DNA of 11,249 nt from Deltaproteobacteria bacterium (GCA_003647095.1 QMME01000105.1:1-11249); one strand, 5' to 3'. Counted from the stretch's first letter, positions 1 through 6,402 are shown. Numbers and translations are program-made. The notes: generated by a model from the letters alone, not told the origin.

Positions 1-701
1 AAGACGATGTTTATCTTCTCTGCCCGCCCCGGCAGGGTATCGTCCTGCCAACCGGGCCCGTAGGCCGCCACCGCCAGTTGCCGCGGTCGCACCCCCTGTA
101 CGTGCATCAGGTAGCCGGCCACGGCCAGGGAGCGGGAGGCGGCCAGTTGCCAGGCATCGATGTCCGTTCGCTGCTCGCTCTGCCGTCCCTGCACCTCGGC
201 CTCGATATCGCCATCGAGCAGCAGGTCGGCCAGAGCCGCCAGGATGATACCGGCGTCAGGTCGCAACCGGTCACTGCCGGGCGGAAAGAGCACACCGGCG
301 GCCATGGCCAGCACCAGGCCCCCCGGAAGCGGTCGGGCCTCGAGGATGTCCTCGAGATCGTGCTGGTCGATCATGCGGTCAACCGCCTGGGCCACTTGCA
401 CGGCGTTGTGAGGAGAACCGGAACGATAACTGCCCAGGTGAGCCACGATCTGGTTGGCCACGATGGCGTTGATGGGCAACGGCGATTCGCGGTGGACCTC
501 GGTGGCGGCCACCTTGTCCAGCACCCCCATGGCGTCCTTGAAGAAGCCGAAGGTCTGGCGCAAGGTGCGGTTGTCCATGGATGACATGGAAATGATCAAC
601 ACGAAGAAGGTCAGCAGCAGGGTGAGCAGGTCGGAGAAGGTGGCCATCCAGGCCAGGCTGTCGACCTTTTCCTCCACTGCGGCTGCTCGTTCCCGGGCCA
701 T
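1..701 (-). CDS. Second MotB-like protein with ion-binding Asp, degenerate OmpA motif; 3' end outside the window
   Basis: An open frame starts at the ATG at 701 and has 233 complete codons without a stop up to the left edge. Its N-terminus has the MotB pattern LAWMATFSDLLTLLLTFFVL (16-35) with Asp24 (codon GAC at 630-632) where the stator ion-binding Asp belongs. A periplasmic domain follows, recognisable as OmpA-like by VLFPPGSDRLRPDA (137-150), AASRSLAVAGYL (187-198) and INIV near the end. The motif corresponding to GHSD in its neighbour is GRQS (172-175), so the Asp that binds peptidoglycan is replaced by Ser; the Asn before Trp is Ala183, while Arg190 is kept. The start is 1 nt after the upstream stop (TGACATG), with GGGGG as weak Shine-Dalgarno. 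It is clearly a paralogue of the preceding gene, and the last residues are not visible. Confidence 0.85.
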   Translation of the reverse strand, partial: MARERAAAVEEKVDSLAWMATFSDLLTLLLTFFVLIISMSSMDNRTLRQTFGFFKDAMGVLDKVAATEVHRESPLPINAIVANQIVAHLGSYRSGSPHNAVQVAQAVDRMIDQHDLEDILEARPLPGGLVLAMAAGVLFPPGSDRLRPDAGIILAALADLLLDGDIEAEVQGRQSEQRTDIDAWQLAASRSLAVAGYLMHVQGVRPRQLAVAAYGPGWQDDTLPGRAEKINIV

Positions 702-702
702 G

Positions 703-1404
703 TCAAACCCCCAACTGATTGGTAAAGACTATCTCCACCCGGCGCTGTCGCTCCGGTTCGATCCCCCGGGCCGCATCGGCGCGAGTGGCGGCATAGCCGG
801 CCACCGACAGCAACTTCTGCGGCACGTGCCCGCCCTGGTGCAGGTAACGTGCCACCGCCACCGCCCGTTCCAGGGATAGCCGCCAGTTGCTCATGGCCGC
901 CGGACCGCCACTGGCGTCGCTGTGTCCCTCGATGCGAACCGGCTCACCAAGGGTGAGGACGACTACCGCCACCTCGTCGAGCAAGGCAAAGGCCCGCGGT
1001 GACACCTCGGCCACCCCCCGGGGAAACAAGATGTCGGAGCGGAAACTGAGTACCACCCGTCCCCGACGCATGCTGATATCAACCTTGCCGCCCGCAGTCT
1101 CGCCGCTGAACAACGAACCCAGGGCCCGCATGAACGCCTCCCGGCGCACTCCCGGCATGATGGGATTGGTATTGAGGCTGTACTCTCCCTCGCGATCCAT
1201 ACCCACCCCGCCGGGCAGGATGCCGAAGCTGCCCATCAAGGAACCCAGGGCCAGGCGCTTGCGGCGTTGGTCGATGTGAGCCAGGGTACTGAGCAGTATG
1301 AAGAAAGCCAACAGGATCATCATCAGCGCGGTGAACATCACCACGAAGGTGTTGTCGCCGCCCTCTTCATCGAGTGCCCTTCGCTTTGCCGCCTTGCCGG
1401 CCAT
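703..1404 (-). CDS. MotB-like OmpA-family protein lacking the ion-binding Asp
   Basis: This 233-residue protein has a short charged cytoplasmic N-terminus, one membrane helix (about 20-40) and a periplasmic OmpA-like domain (about 105-230). The OmpA domain looks functional: VRIEGHSDASGG (156-167, Asp163), SNWRLSLERAVAV (172-184, Asn173 and Arg180) and RRVEIVF (221-227) are the residues that bind peptidoglycan diaminopimelate in this family. In the membrane helix FTALMMILLAFF (24-35), Ala26 (codon GCG at 1327-1329) occupies the place of the MotB Asp (E. coli Asp32). Aligned with the neighbouring paralogue, FSDLLTLLLTFF becomes FTALMMILLAFF. The protein should therefore not carry ions by itself. 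The ATG at 1404 follows GGAGG by 9 nt. Its TGA stop is 1 nt before the next ATG. Confidence 0.88.
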   Translation of the reverse strand: MAGKAAKRRALDEEGGDNTFVVMFTALMMILLAFFILLSTLAHIDQRRKRLALGSLMGSFGILPGGVGMDREGEYSLNTNPIMPGVRREAFMRALGSLFSGETAGGKVDISMRRGRVVLSFRSDILFPRGVAEVSPRAFALLDEVAVVVLTLGEPVRIEGHSDASGGPAAMSNWRLSLERAVAVARYLHQGGHVPQKLLSVAGYAATRADAARGIEPERQRRVEIVFTNQLGV

Positions 1405-1408
1405 GCGC

Positions 1409-2179
1409 TCAGGCCTCCGCGAACTGGCTGGCCCGCTGTCGCGGCGCCAGGTAGGAAAGCAGCTTTTGCTCGACGATGCGCGGGTTGTCGCCGGCGGCAA
1501 TGGACAACATGCCGGTGAGGATCAACTCCTTGTAGAGCACTTCCTCCTTGGAACGCGTCTTGAGCTTGGCGGCGATGGGATTGAACACCAGGTTGGCGAG
1601 GATGGCACCGTAGAAAGTTGTCAACAGGGCCACGGCCATGGCCGGGCCGATGGACGACGGGTCGTCCATGTTCTTGAGCATCTGCACCAGTCCGATGAGG
1701 GTACCGATCAGACCCAGGGCCGGCGCCAGGGTGCCCATGGTGGTAAAGGTCTCGGCTCCCAGCGAGTGACGCTGGCGGATGGCGTCGATCTCGGTGGTGA
1801 GGATGTCCTCGATGGCGTTGAGGCTCTGGCCGTCAACCGCCAGTTGCAGGGCCTTCTGCAGGAAGGGATCATCCTGCTCCTTGGCCGCCGACTCCAGGGC
1901 CAGGATGCCTTCCTTGCGGGCCTTGCCGGCGAATTCCACCATTAGTCCCACCAGCTCGGCGGGGTTCTTGGATTTTTCGAAGAAGGCATTCTTGGCCACG
2001 GCTATGGCGCCGGTGAACTGCGAAAGCGGCAGGCTGATCATGGCCGCTCCCACGGTGCCACCCACCACGATGAGCAACGAAGCGGGATCGATAAAGGCCC
2101 CTGCCGAGCCACCAATGGCTATGGCGGCTATCACCAGGCCAAAGGCAGCGATATTTCCGATCAACGTGGCTTTATCCAT
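1409..2179 (-). CDS. motA: Flagellar stator protein MotA (PomA-like)
   Basis: MotA pentamers surround the MotB dimer, form the ion channel and press on FliG. The 256-residue product has four membrane segments at about 4-21, 33-49, 148-168 and 178-200. The cytoplasmic loop between TM2 and TM3 carries ARKEGILALES with Arg89 and Glu96, placed like E. coli Arg90/Glu98 that contact FliG. TM3 has the conserved Pro153 in TLAPALGLIGTLIGLV, and TM4 has GPAMAVALLTTFYGAILAN. The Thr in IGTL (160) and LLTT (187-188) match PomA pore threonines linked to Na+ use, but such residues are shared by several H+ stators too. The start at 2179 is set by two Shine-Dalgarno blocks and the sigma-54 promoter. The stop is 4 nt before the first motB-like gene. 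Confidence 0.96.
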   Translation of the reverse strand: MDKATLIGNIAAFGLVIAAIAIGGSAGAFIDPASLLIVVGGTVGAAMISLPLSQFTGAIAVAKNAFFEKSKNPAELVGLMVEFAGKARKEGILALESAAKEQDDPFLQKALQLAVDGQSLNAIEDILTTEIDAIRQRHSLGAETFTTMGTLAPALGLIGTLIGLVQMLKNMDDPSSIGPAMAVALLTTFYGAILANLVFNPIAAKLKTRSKEEVLYKELILTGMLSIAAGDNPRIVEQKLLSYLAPRQRASQFAEA

Positions 2180-2184
2180 GAGGT

Positions 2185-2195
2185 CTCCTACCTCC
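2185..2195 (-). promoter_or_regulatory. Shine-Dalgarno region of motA
   Basis: Two purine blocks, GGAGG (2191-2195) and AGGAG (2185-2189), precede the ATG at 2179 by 11 and 5 nt. They support this start over an upstream in-frame ATG at 2278, which would lie upstream of the predicted sigma-54 transcription start. Confidence 0.75.
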
Positions 2196-2233
2196 CGGCC
2201 GCCTGCCGGCGGTTTCATTCCGGCACCGATTGA

Positions 2234-2249
2234 AGCAAATCGCATGCCA
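2234..2249 (-). promoter_or_regulatory. Sigma-54 (RpoN) promoter for motA-motB-motB2
   Basis: The minus strand reads TGGCATG-CGAT-TTGCT, which matches the sigma-54 consensus TGGCACG-N4-TTGCW at every fixed position but one (C to T, often seen). The GG at -24 and GC at -12 have the required spacing. The predicted transcription start is near 2223, giving a leader of about 44 nt to the motA ATG at 2179. A short inverted repeat GCCAG-N5-CTGGC (2246-2260) overlaps the -24 element. The 5' leader has a 5-bp hairpin (2199-2212) just before the Shine-Dalgarno. A sigma-54 promoter implies an enhancer-binding activator (FleQ/FlrC type) encoded elsewhere. Confidence 0.75.
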
Positions 2250-2357
2250 GCCTCACTGGCGACCGCAACAGGCGTCAATTCAAAGGGTTAGCTCCAACGG
2301 GGAGGCCGGATCGATCGCACCGGGTGTCAAAGCCCGGGTCGGAGCGGCGTCAAACCA

Positions 2358-2380
2358 CTGACGGGGAAACCGGCCGTCAG
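2358..2380 (-). terminator. Second stem-loop in the flgE-motA gap
   Basis: A perfect 7-bp inverted repeat, CTGACGG (2358-2364) and CCGTCAG (2374-2380), with a 9-nt loop, lies about 20 nt beyond the first stem-loop in the direction of transcription. On the minus strand it is followed by TGGTTTGACG, with no long T-run. Together the two hairpins may form a tandem attenuating or terminating element. Confidence 0.35.
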
Positions 2381-2402
2381 GACGTCCGGGTCAGGCGGGA
2401 AA

Positions 2403-2434
2403 GCGGACGGCACCGGCCGAACGGTGCCGCCCGC
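2403..2434 (-). terminator. Strong stem-loop after flgE, possible terminator
   Basis: Minus strand, starting 16 nt after the flgE stop: a 13-bp stem with one G-T wobble (arms at 2422-2434 and 2403-2415; core CGGCACCG/CGGTGCCG) and a 6-nt loop TTCGGC. Only three T residues follow directly (2402-2400), then CCC, so as an intrinsic terminator it is weak. It could also be a 3' stability hairpin of the hook mRNA. It lies between the hook operon and the sigma-54-driven stator unit, where an end of transcription would make sense. Confidence 0.55.
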
Positions 2435-2450
2435 CGGAGAGCAAGTCGGT

Positions 2451-3752
2451 TCAGCGCTTGATGTTGACTACCTCGGCCAGCATCTGGTCGGACGTGGTGA
2501 TCACCTTGGCGTTGGACTGGAAGCCGCGCTGGGCCGAGATCAGGTTCACGAACTGCTCGGCCAGGTCGACGTTGGACAACTCCAGGTTGTAGGCCTGCAC
2601 CGATCCGCGGTTACCGGTGCTGGCGGCGCCGATGAGAGCCTGTCCCGAGGCGCGCGTCTGCAGGAACAGGTTGTTGCCCAGCCGGTCCAATCCCTCGATG
2701 CTCTGGAAGGTGGCCAGTACCACCTGGCCGATGGGACGTACCTCGCCGTTGGAGAAGGTTCCCATGATGACCCCGTCGGGAGAGACGCTGATCATCTGCA
2801 ACGAGCCGGTGGCATAACCATCCTGGCTCTGGAAATTCACCGACGACGGGCCGGCGAACTGGGTGGTGCCGTCCAGGCCGGTACCGCCGTCGGTGGTGAT
2901 GCTGTCGCCGAAATCGAAGTCGATCACTTGGCCGGCGGTGGCGCCCACGAAATCGACGCTGTTGTTGTTGATGACCTCGGTGTCCAGCTCACCGTTGCTG
3001 GTGAAAGTCAAGGTACCGTCGGCGAACTCGTAGGGTACCCCGGGGGTTCCCCCGTTGACTTCACCGCCGTCCACCAGCGCGTGCCACTCCCAGCTGTTGG
3101 CGGCCGTCTTGCGGAAGTACACCTCCACCTGGTGGGCGGTGCCCAGGCTGTCGTAAACGGTGATGGTGGTGGAGAAACTGGAAGTATTGGCGGGATCGTT
3201 GGGATCCCAGGCCACCGTCAATACGTCGGCCGAGGCGTCGAGGTTGGCCGTGAGCTGTATGGCGGTGGTGGCCTGGGGCGGTACGTTGACACCGGTCAGG
3301 TTGAGATCGCCGACCGTGGCCTGCATGGTTCCGTCGGCTGCCACCGAGTACCCCTGCACCCGCAGGCCGTCGGGATTGACCAGGTATCCGTCGCGATCCA
3401 CGCTGAACTGACCGGCCCGGCTGTAGAAGTTGCCGCTTACCCCGTTGACGGTTCCGTTGAGCACGAAGAACCCGCTGCCGCTGATGGCCAGATCGGTACC
3501 CAGGCCGGTGTTTTGCAGCATGCCCTGGGTGAACAGCTGCTGCACGTTGGAAAGGCGGGTTCCTCCACCGAGCTGGCTGGTGGTGCCGGCCGGCCCCAGG
3601 ATGGTCTGCTGCAGGACGTCGGCGAAGTTACCTCGCGAAGCCTTGTAGCCGATGGTATTGACGTTGGCGATGTTGTCTCCGATGATGGAGATGGCCATTC
3701 CGTTGGCCTGCAGGCCGCTTACTCCGGTGTACATGGAACTGAGCAAAGACAT
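2451..3752 (-). CDS. flgE: Flagellar hook protein FlgE
   Basis: FlgE polymerises into the hook, the universal joint between rod and filament. The 433-residue product starts with the rod/hook N-terminal helix signature: MSLLSSMYTGVSGLQANG, then IGDNIANVNTIGYKASRGNF (24-43). A beta-rich FlgE/F/G region follows (about 82-145: GTDLAISGSGFFVLNG, FYSRAGQFSVDRDGYLVN). The hook D2-type region has TITVYDSLGTAHQVEVYF (196-213) and a C-terminal helix (about 391-433: LELSNVDLAEQFVNLISAQR, FQSNAKVITTSDQM), which forms the coiled coil with the N-terminus. No signal peptide is present, as expected for type III export. The ATG at 3752 has AGGAGG with a 6-nt spacer. It is preceded by a 117-nt leader with a stem-loop and followed by tandem stem-loops. 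Confidence 0.97.
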   Translation of the reverse strand: MSLLSSMYTGVSGLQANGMAISIIGDNIANVNTIGYKASRGNFADVLQQTILGPAGTTSQLGGGTRLSNVQQLFTQGMLQNTGLGTDLAISGSGFFVLNGTVNGVSGNFYSRAGQFSVDRDGYLVNPDGLRVQGYSVAADGTMQATVGDLNLTGVNVPPQATTAIQLTANLDASADVLTVAWDPNDPANTSSFSTTITVYDSLGTAHQVEVYFRKTAANSWEWHALVDGGEVNGGTPGVPYEFADGTLTFTSNGELDTEVINNNSVDFVGATAGQVIDFDFGDSITTDGGTGLDGTTQFAGPSSVNFQSQDGYATGSLQMISVSPDGVIMGTFSNGEVRPIGQVVLATFQSIEGLDRLGNNLFLQTRASGQALIGAASTGNRGSVQAYNLELSNVDLAEQFVNLISAQRGFQSNAKVITTSDQMLAEVVNIKR

Positions 3753-3758
3753 GACTTG

Positions 3759-3764
3759 CCTCCT
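3759..3764 (-). promoter_or_regulatory. Shine-Dalgarno of flgE
   Basis: AGGAGG on the minus strand, 6 nt before the flgE ATG at 3752, supports this start and agrees with the conserved N-terminal helix beginning immediately. Confidence 0.8.
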
Positions 3765-3791
3765 GGCGGCCCTCTGGGGTCCGCCCGTTGT

Positions 3792-3817
3792 GGGTCGCCG
3801 CGGTCGGTTGGCGACCC
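3792..3817 (-). promoter_or_regulatory. Stem-loop in the flgE leader
   Basis: The 117-nt gap upstream of flgE holds a perfect 8-bp inverted repeat, GGGTCGCC (3792-3799) and GGCGACCC (3810-3817), with a 10-nt loop, about 40 nt upstream of the ATG. The same gap has an 11-bp direct repeat GCCTCCTGGCG (plus strand) at 3758-3768 and 3822-3832. The copy nearer flgE contains its Shine-Dalgarno, and the other sits upstream of the stem-loop with no start codon after it. I see no sigma-54 or sigma-28 promoter match here. A translational or stability role is only a suggestion. Confidence 0.4.
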
Positions 3818-3869
3818 GGGGGCCTCCTGGCGACAGGTCCGGCCCCGTGTTGACATTGCCGACGGTGCC

Positions 3870-4241
3870 TCAGTCAAGCAGTATGGCGCCGTCGATGTTA
3901 CTGAACACTCCTGCTTCTCCGCCGTCTTGCGGTAGCACGGTAATCACCGTCTGCTGCGGTACGCTGAGGATCCAGCGTGCCTCGGCGGTGACTACCAGTG
4001 TCTGGCGAATACCCTTGGCCCGGGCCAGGTCCAAGGCCCGGTCCAGCTTTCGCCGCATGGCTCCGTCCACCGCCAGGCGGTGATCCTGCAGCCGTTGCCG
4101 GGCGTGGGCGGAGAGACGTACCCGCTCCTGCCGCCGGCAAGCCTGCTGTAGTGCCTCGGCAAACCCACCCGCGGGAGTGGTCGGTCCCACCCGCTCCGGC
4201 TGCGGCCGGGGTATCGCGCCGCCGGCTACCACCTTGGTCAT
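3870..4241 (-). CDS. TIGR02530-type flagellar operon protein (Flagellar_put, PF12611-like), 123 aa
   Basis: This small protein sits between flgD and flgE, the usual site of the TIGR02530 family in deltaproteobacteria and Clostridia. The family-like core covers about residues 41-122: VRLSAHARQRLQDHRL, then KLDRALDLARAKGIRQTLVV (65-84), LSVPQQTVITVLP (92-104) and the terminal GVFSNIDGAILLD (111-123). The first 40 residues are a short, poorly conserved leader. No signal peptide or membrane helix is visible, so it is probably cytoplasmic, perhaps acting on hook assembly; the biochemical function is not established. I chose the ATG at 4241 because a nearly perfect AAAGGAGGTGA Shine-Dalgarno precedes it with a 5-nt spacer. 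A longer frame to 4400 would overlap flgD. The gaps to flgD (76 nt) and flgE (117 nt) are larger than elsewhere in the cluster. Confidence 0.85.
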   Translation of the reverse strand: MTKVVAGGAIPRPQPERVGPTTPAGGFAEALQQACRRQERVRLSAHARQRLQDHRLAVDGAMRRKLDRALDLARAKGIRQTLVVTAEARWILSVPQQTVITVLPQDGGEAGVFSNIDGAILLD

Positions 4242-4246
4242 TGCCC

Positions 4247-4257
4247 TCACCTCCTTT
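4247..4257 (-). promoter_or_regulatory. Strong Shine-Dalgarno of the TIGR02530-type gene
   Basis: AAAGGAGGTGA on the minus strand is almost fully complementary to the 16S rRNA 3' end and lies 5 nt before the ATG at 4241. It fixes the start of the small gene and shows that the longer in-frame extension into flgD is not used. Confidence 0.85.
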
Positions 4258-4259
4258 CC

Positions 4260-4309
4260 CGGAACCGGTGTTCCGTTGCCGCCGCCGTCCCCCGCTCCCG
4301 GGCGGGGGA
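4260..4309 (-). promoter_or_regulatory. Two stem-loops in the flgD-TIGR02530 gene gap
   Basis: The 76-nt gap contains two perfect inverted repeats. One has arms TCCCCCGC (4288-4295) and GCGGGGGA (4302-4309) around a 6-nt loop. The other has arms CGGAAC (4260-4265) and GTTCCG (4270-4275) around CGGT. No T-run follows on the minus strand, so an intrinsic terminator is unlikely. They may act as RNA stability or processing elements, or simply reflect high GC. The second lies just upstream of the strong Shine-Dalgarno. Confidence 0.4.
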
Positions 4310-4317
4310 ACGCCGGC

Positions 4318-4971
4318 CTAGAGAATCTCCACCACGTCGCCCAGTGACACCCGTACCTGCCCCAGCAACAGCTGGGGATAACCCTGATCGTAGGAAACAC
4401 CGGTGACCACGCCGGTCACCAGGCCGTCACCCTCCACCTGCCGTCCCTGGGCGTCGGTGCCGTTGACACTGAAGGTGTAACTGCCGGCGGGCAGGCGGTT
4501 GCCGTCATCGTCGCAACCGTCCCAGATCACCTCGTTGCTGCCGGCCTGGCAGCCACCCAGTTCCATGGTACGCACCACCCGGCCGTCCTGGTCGCGAATG
4601 GTAACGGTACACGATTCGACGTTGCTCTCCATCTCGAAGTGCAGGGCCGGTTGCTCGCCTTCCACCAGTTCCACGGCGTCACCGCGCACGGTAACGGTGT
4701 GACCTATCAGGCTGGCCACCGCCGTCGAGCTCAACGACGCCTGGGCCATGGCCAGGGTGTCGAGCTTGGCGTTGATCTGCACCATCTGCTCCAGGTTGGT
4801 AAACTGCGCCAGCTGCGCCAGGAACTGGGCTCCGTCGGCCGGATTGAGGGGATCCTGTTGCTGCATCTGGGCAATGAGCAGCTTGAGAAAGTCATCCTTG
4901 CCCAGTTGCGCGGTGGCGCCGGAACTGCCGGCGTCGCCCGCATTGCCGCTGCCACTGGCTTCGATTTCCAT
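4318..4971 (-). CDS. flgD: Flagellar hook-capping protein FlgD
   Basis: FlgD forms the cap that guides FlgE polymerisation at the tip of the growing hook and is lost afterwards. The 217-residue product has the family signature at 24-63: GKDDFLKLLIAQMQQQDP followed by LNPADGAQFLAQLAQFTNLEQM. The central Ig-like/tudor region follows, with VIWDGCDDDGNRLPAGSYTF (148-167), typical of the FlgD Ig domain, and the C-terminal VVTGVSYDQGYPQLLLG. Its ATG at 4971 has AAGGAGG 6 nt upstream, which lies in the 12-nt gap after the fliK stop and overlaps the end of fliK. Cys121, Cys141 and Cys153 are notable in an exported hook protein. The position after fliK and before flgE is standard. Confidence 0.96.
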   Translation of the reverse strand: MEIEASGSGNAGDAGSSGATAQLGKDDFLKLLIAQMQQQDPLNPADGAQFLAQLAQFTNLEQMVQINAKLDTLAMAQASLSSTAVASLIGHTVTVRGDAVELVEGEQPALHFEMESNVESCTVTIRDQDGRVVRTMELGGCQAGSNEVIWDGCDDDGNRLPAGSYTFSVNGTDAQGRQVEGDGLVTGVVTGVSYDQGYPQLLLGQVRVSLGDVVEIL

Positions 4972-4983
4972 TCTCCACCTCCT

Positions 4984-6402
4984 TCAAGCCACCAGATCCA
5001 CCGCACCGGCATGCTGCCCCTGCCGCACTCCGGCCCGCAGGCCGGCGGAGATCGAGGCACCCGTCACGGGGTCAGCGCCCGGTGCCTCCCCCGGTTGCCG
5101 GCGTGGGTGTTTGCGAGGTCGATAGAACAGCTCTACCCCCGCGGTGGACACTCCCAACTGGGCCAGTCGCTGCACCAGGAGCCCCAGGGAATCCTGGATG
5201 CGCTGCAAGGCTCCCAGTTCGCTGCAGTCGAGGCGCAGCGCCAGTCCTTGCCGGTGTTTCTCCAGGCGCACCTCGACCAGGCCCAGTTCGGGCGGCGAGA
5301 GTTTCATCACCACTCGCTCGCTGGCTCCGGCCCGCACCGCGTGCGCCACCCAGCCGGCGGCCTCTTCGACGAAGTTTCCCAGCCAGCCGCTCGCCACCCC
5401 GGTCGGGACGGTTACTGGAGGCGGCACGGAGACCGTTCCGGGGGCAACCGCCGCTGGAGGGCTCAATGCCATCACCCGCACGGGAACATGCGTCTCCGGC
5501 AACCGACAGCCGGCATCCTCCGGTCGTGTCGCCAACTCGGCCACAGGCAACCGTTCCCCGCTCCCGACACTCTCCGGCCGGGCTGCCTGGCCAGGTGAAG
5601 CCGTTGCAACACGTCCTAGCATCTTGTCCGCCGGGCCATGGTAGCGCCCTACCCTCTCCTCGCTCCCCCGCGGGGAAGTGTCCACGCCCGGGAGGCCCGG
5701 TCCTTCCCGGCGAATGCTACCGGGCAAGCCGGTTCCAACAAGGTCACCGCGTGCCGGTGTGAAAGCGGCACCTCCTTGCTGAACGGCGACTTTGCCTCCC
5801 CGCACCGCCGGCCAGGACCCTTCCTGATGTTTGTCTCTTTCCGGGTAGTTCGCCATCACGTCCAGTTCCAGCCGCCCCGGGTTCGGACGAGCCGGCCGGG
5901 CTTGACGGTCGCCGTCGGAAGAGCGATCGGCGGCCCGGCGGGAATCCGGCTCGATCCACCGCGGGCTGACATGCTCAGGAGCCCGCACGACGGCAGCAGG
6001 CGTTTTCACGACAGCGGACCCGGGTCGGGGGGGAGCAGCTCTCTCCTTCCCCTGGATCTCGCCGGCCGCGCCTTTGCCGTCCCCACTTGCCAGAGGCTCG
6101 ACCGCCGTCTGCCACATGTCCGTCCGCCGGCAGGAACCGCGGCTCCGTTTACCGTTCCCGGCCGGAGCCGTGGTCTTTCCTCCAGCCGGGCGAACAGGCG
6201 TTCCGCCCGTGGGCAGGCACTGCAGCAGCACACCCACGAGCAGGGACGGGAAGCCGGCGCCTGCGCCGGCGCCATTTACTTCGGGCGTACCCCGCTCTCT
6301 CCCCGGCTCGGTTCGCCGCCGCGCGGGACAGTCACCAGTGGTGGCTGGGCCCCGGGAATCCGGCCTCGGCACCAGGCGTTGCCGTGGGAGAGCCGTTCTC
6401 AT
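4984..6402 (-). CDS. fliK: Flagellar hook-length control protein FliK
   Basis: FliK is exported during hook growth, measures hook length and switches export specificity through its C-terminal domain. The 472-residue product has a long, low-complexity N-terminal part rich in Pro, Gly, Arg and Ala, as is usual for this fast-evolving ruler region. A conserved Flg_hook domain lies at about 350-430: VVMKLSPPELGLVEVRLEK (LSPPELG at 368-374), then LRLDCSELGALQRIQDSLGLLVQRL and LGVSTAGVELF. A basic and Gly-rich tail ends the protein. The start ATG at 6402 overlaps the stop of the upstream gene as ATGA, a coupled arrangement, with GGGAGG upstream. The stop is 12 nt before flgD. Five Cys residues (in DCP, LQCL, GSCR, AGCR, LDCS) are more than expected for an exported flagellar protein. 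Confidence 0.93.
   Translation of the reverse strand: MRTALPRQRLVPRPDSRGPATTGDCPARRRTEPGRERGTPEVNGAGAGAGFPSLLVGVLLQCLPTGGTPVRPAGGKTTAPAGNGKRSRGSCRRTDMWQTAVEPLASGDGKGAAGEIQGKERAAPPRPGSAVVKTPAAVVRAPEHVSPRWIEPDSRRAADRSSDGDRQARPARPNPGRLELDVMANYPERDKHQEGSWPAVRGGKVAVQQGGAAFTPARGDLVGTGLPGSIRREGPGLPGVDTSPRGSEERVGRYHGPADKMLGRVATASPGQAARPESVGSGERLPVAELATRPEDAGCRLPETHVPVRVMALSPPAAVAPGTVSVPPPVTVPTGVASGWLGNFVEEAAGWVAHAVRAGASERVVMKLSPPELGLVEVRLEKHRQGLALRLDCSELGALQRIQDSLGLLVQRLAQLGVSTAGVELFYRPRKHPRRQPGEAPGADPVTGASISAGLRAGVRQGQHAGAVDLVA

Noticed and set aside
107..295. Short minus-strand frame within the left-end MotB-like gene
   Set aside because: It lies in a different frame from the continuous 233-codon MotB-like reading frame and shows no domain.
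1405..1500. N-terminal extension of the first MotB-like gene to 1500
   Set aside because: It overlaps the motA C-terminus in another frame and adds a Ser/Arg-rich sequence unlike MotB; the ATG at 1404 has a Shine-Dalgarno and follows motA by 4 nt.
2180..2278. N-terminal extension of motA to an ATG at 2278
   Set aside because: The extension has no MotA similarity, starts upstream of the sigma-54 promoter's predicted transcript start, and the ATG at 2179 has good ribosome sites and the normal MotA N-terminus.
2424..3935. 503-codon open frame on the plus strand, antisense to flgE
   Set aside because: It mirrors flgE codon usage in GC-rich DNA, has Gly/Val/His-rich low-information sequence with no recognisable domain, and would oppose all other genes.
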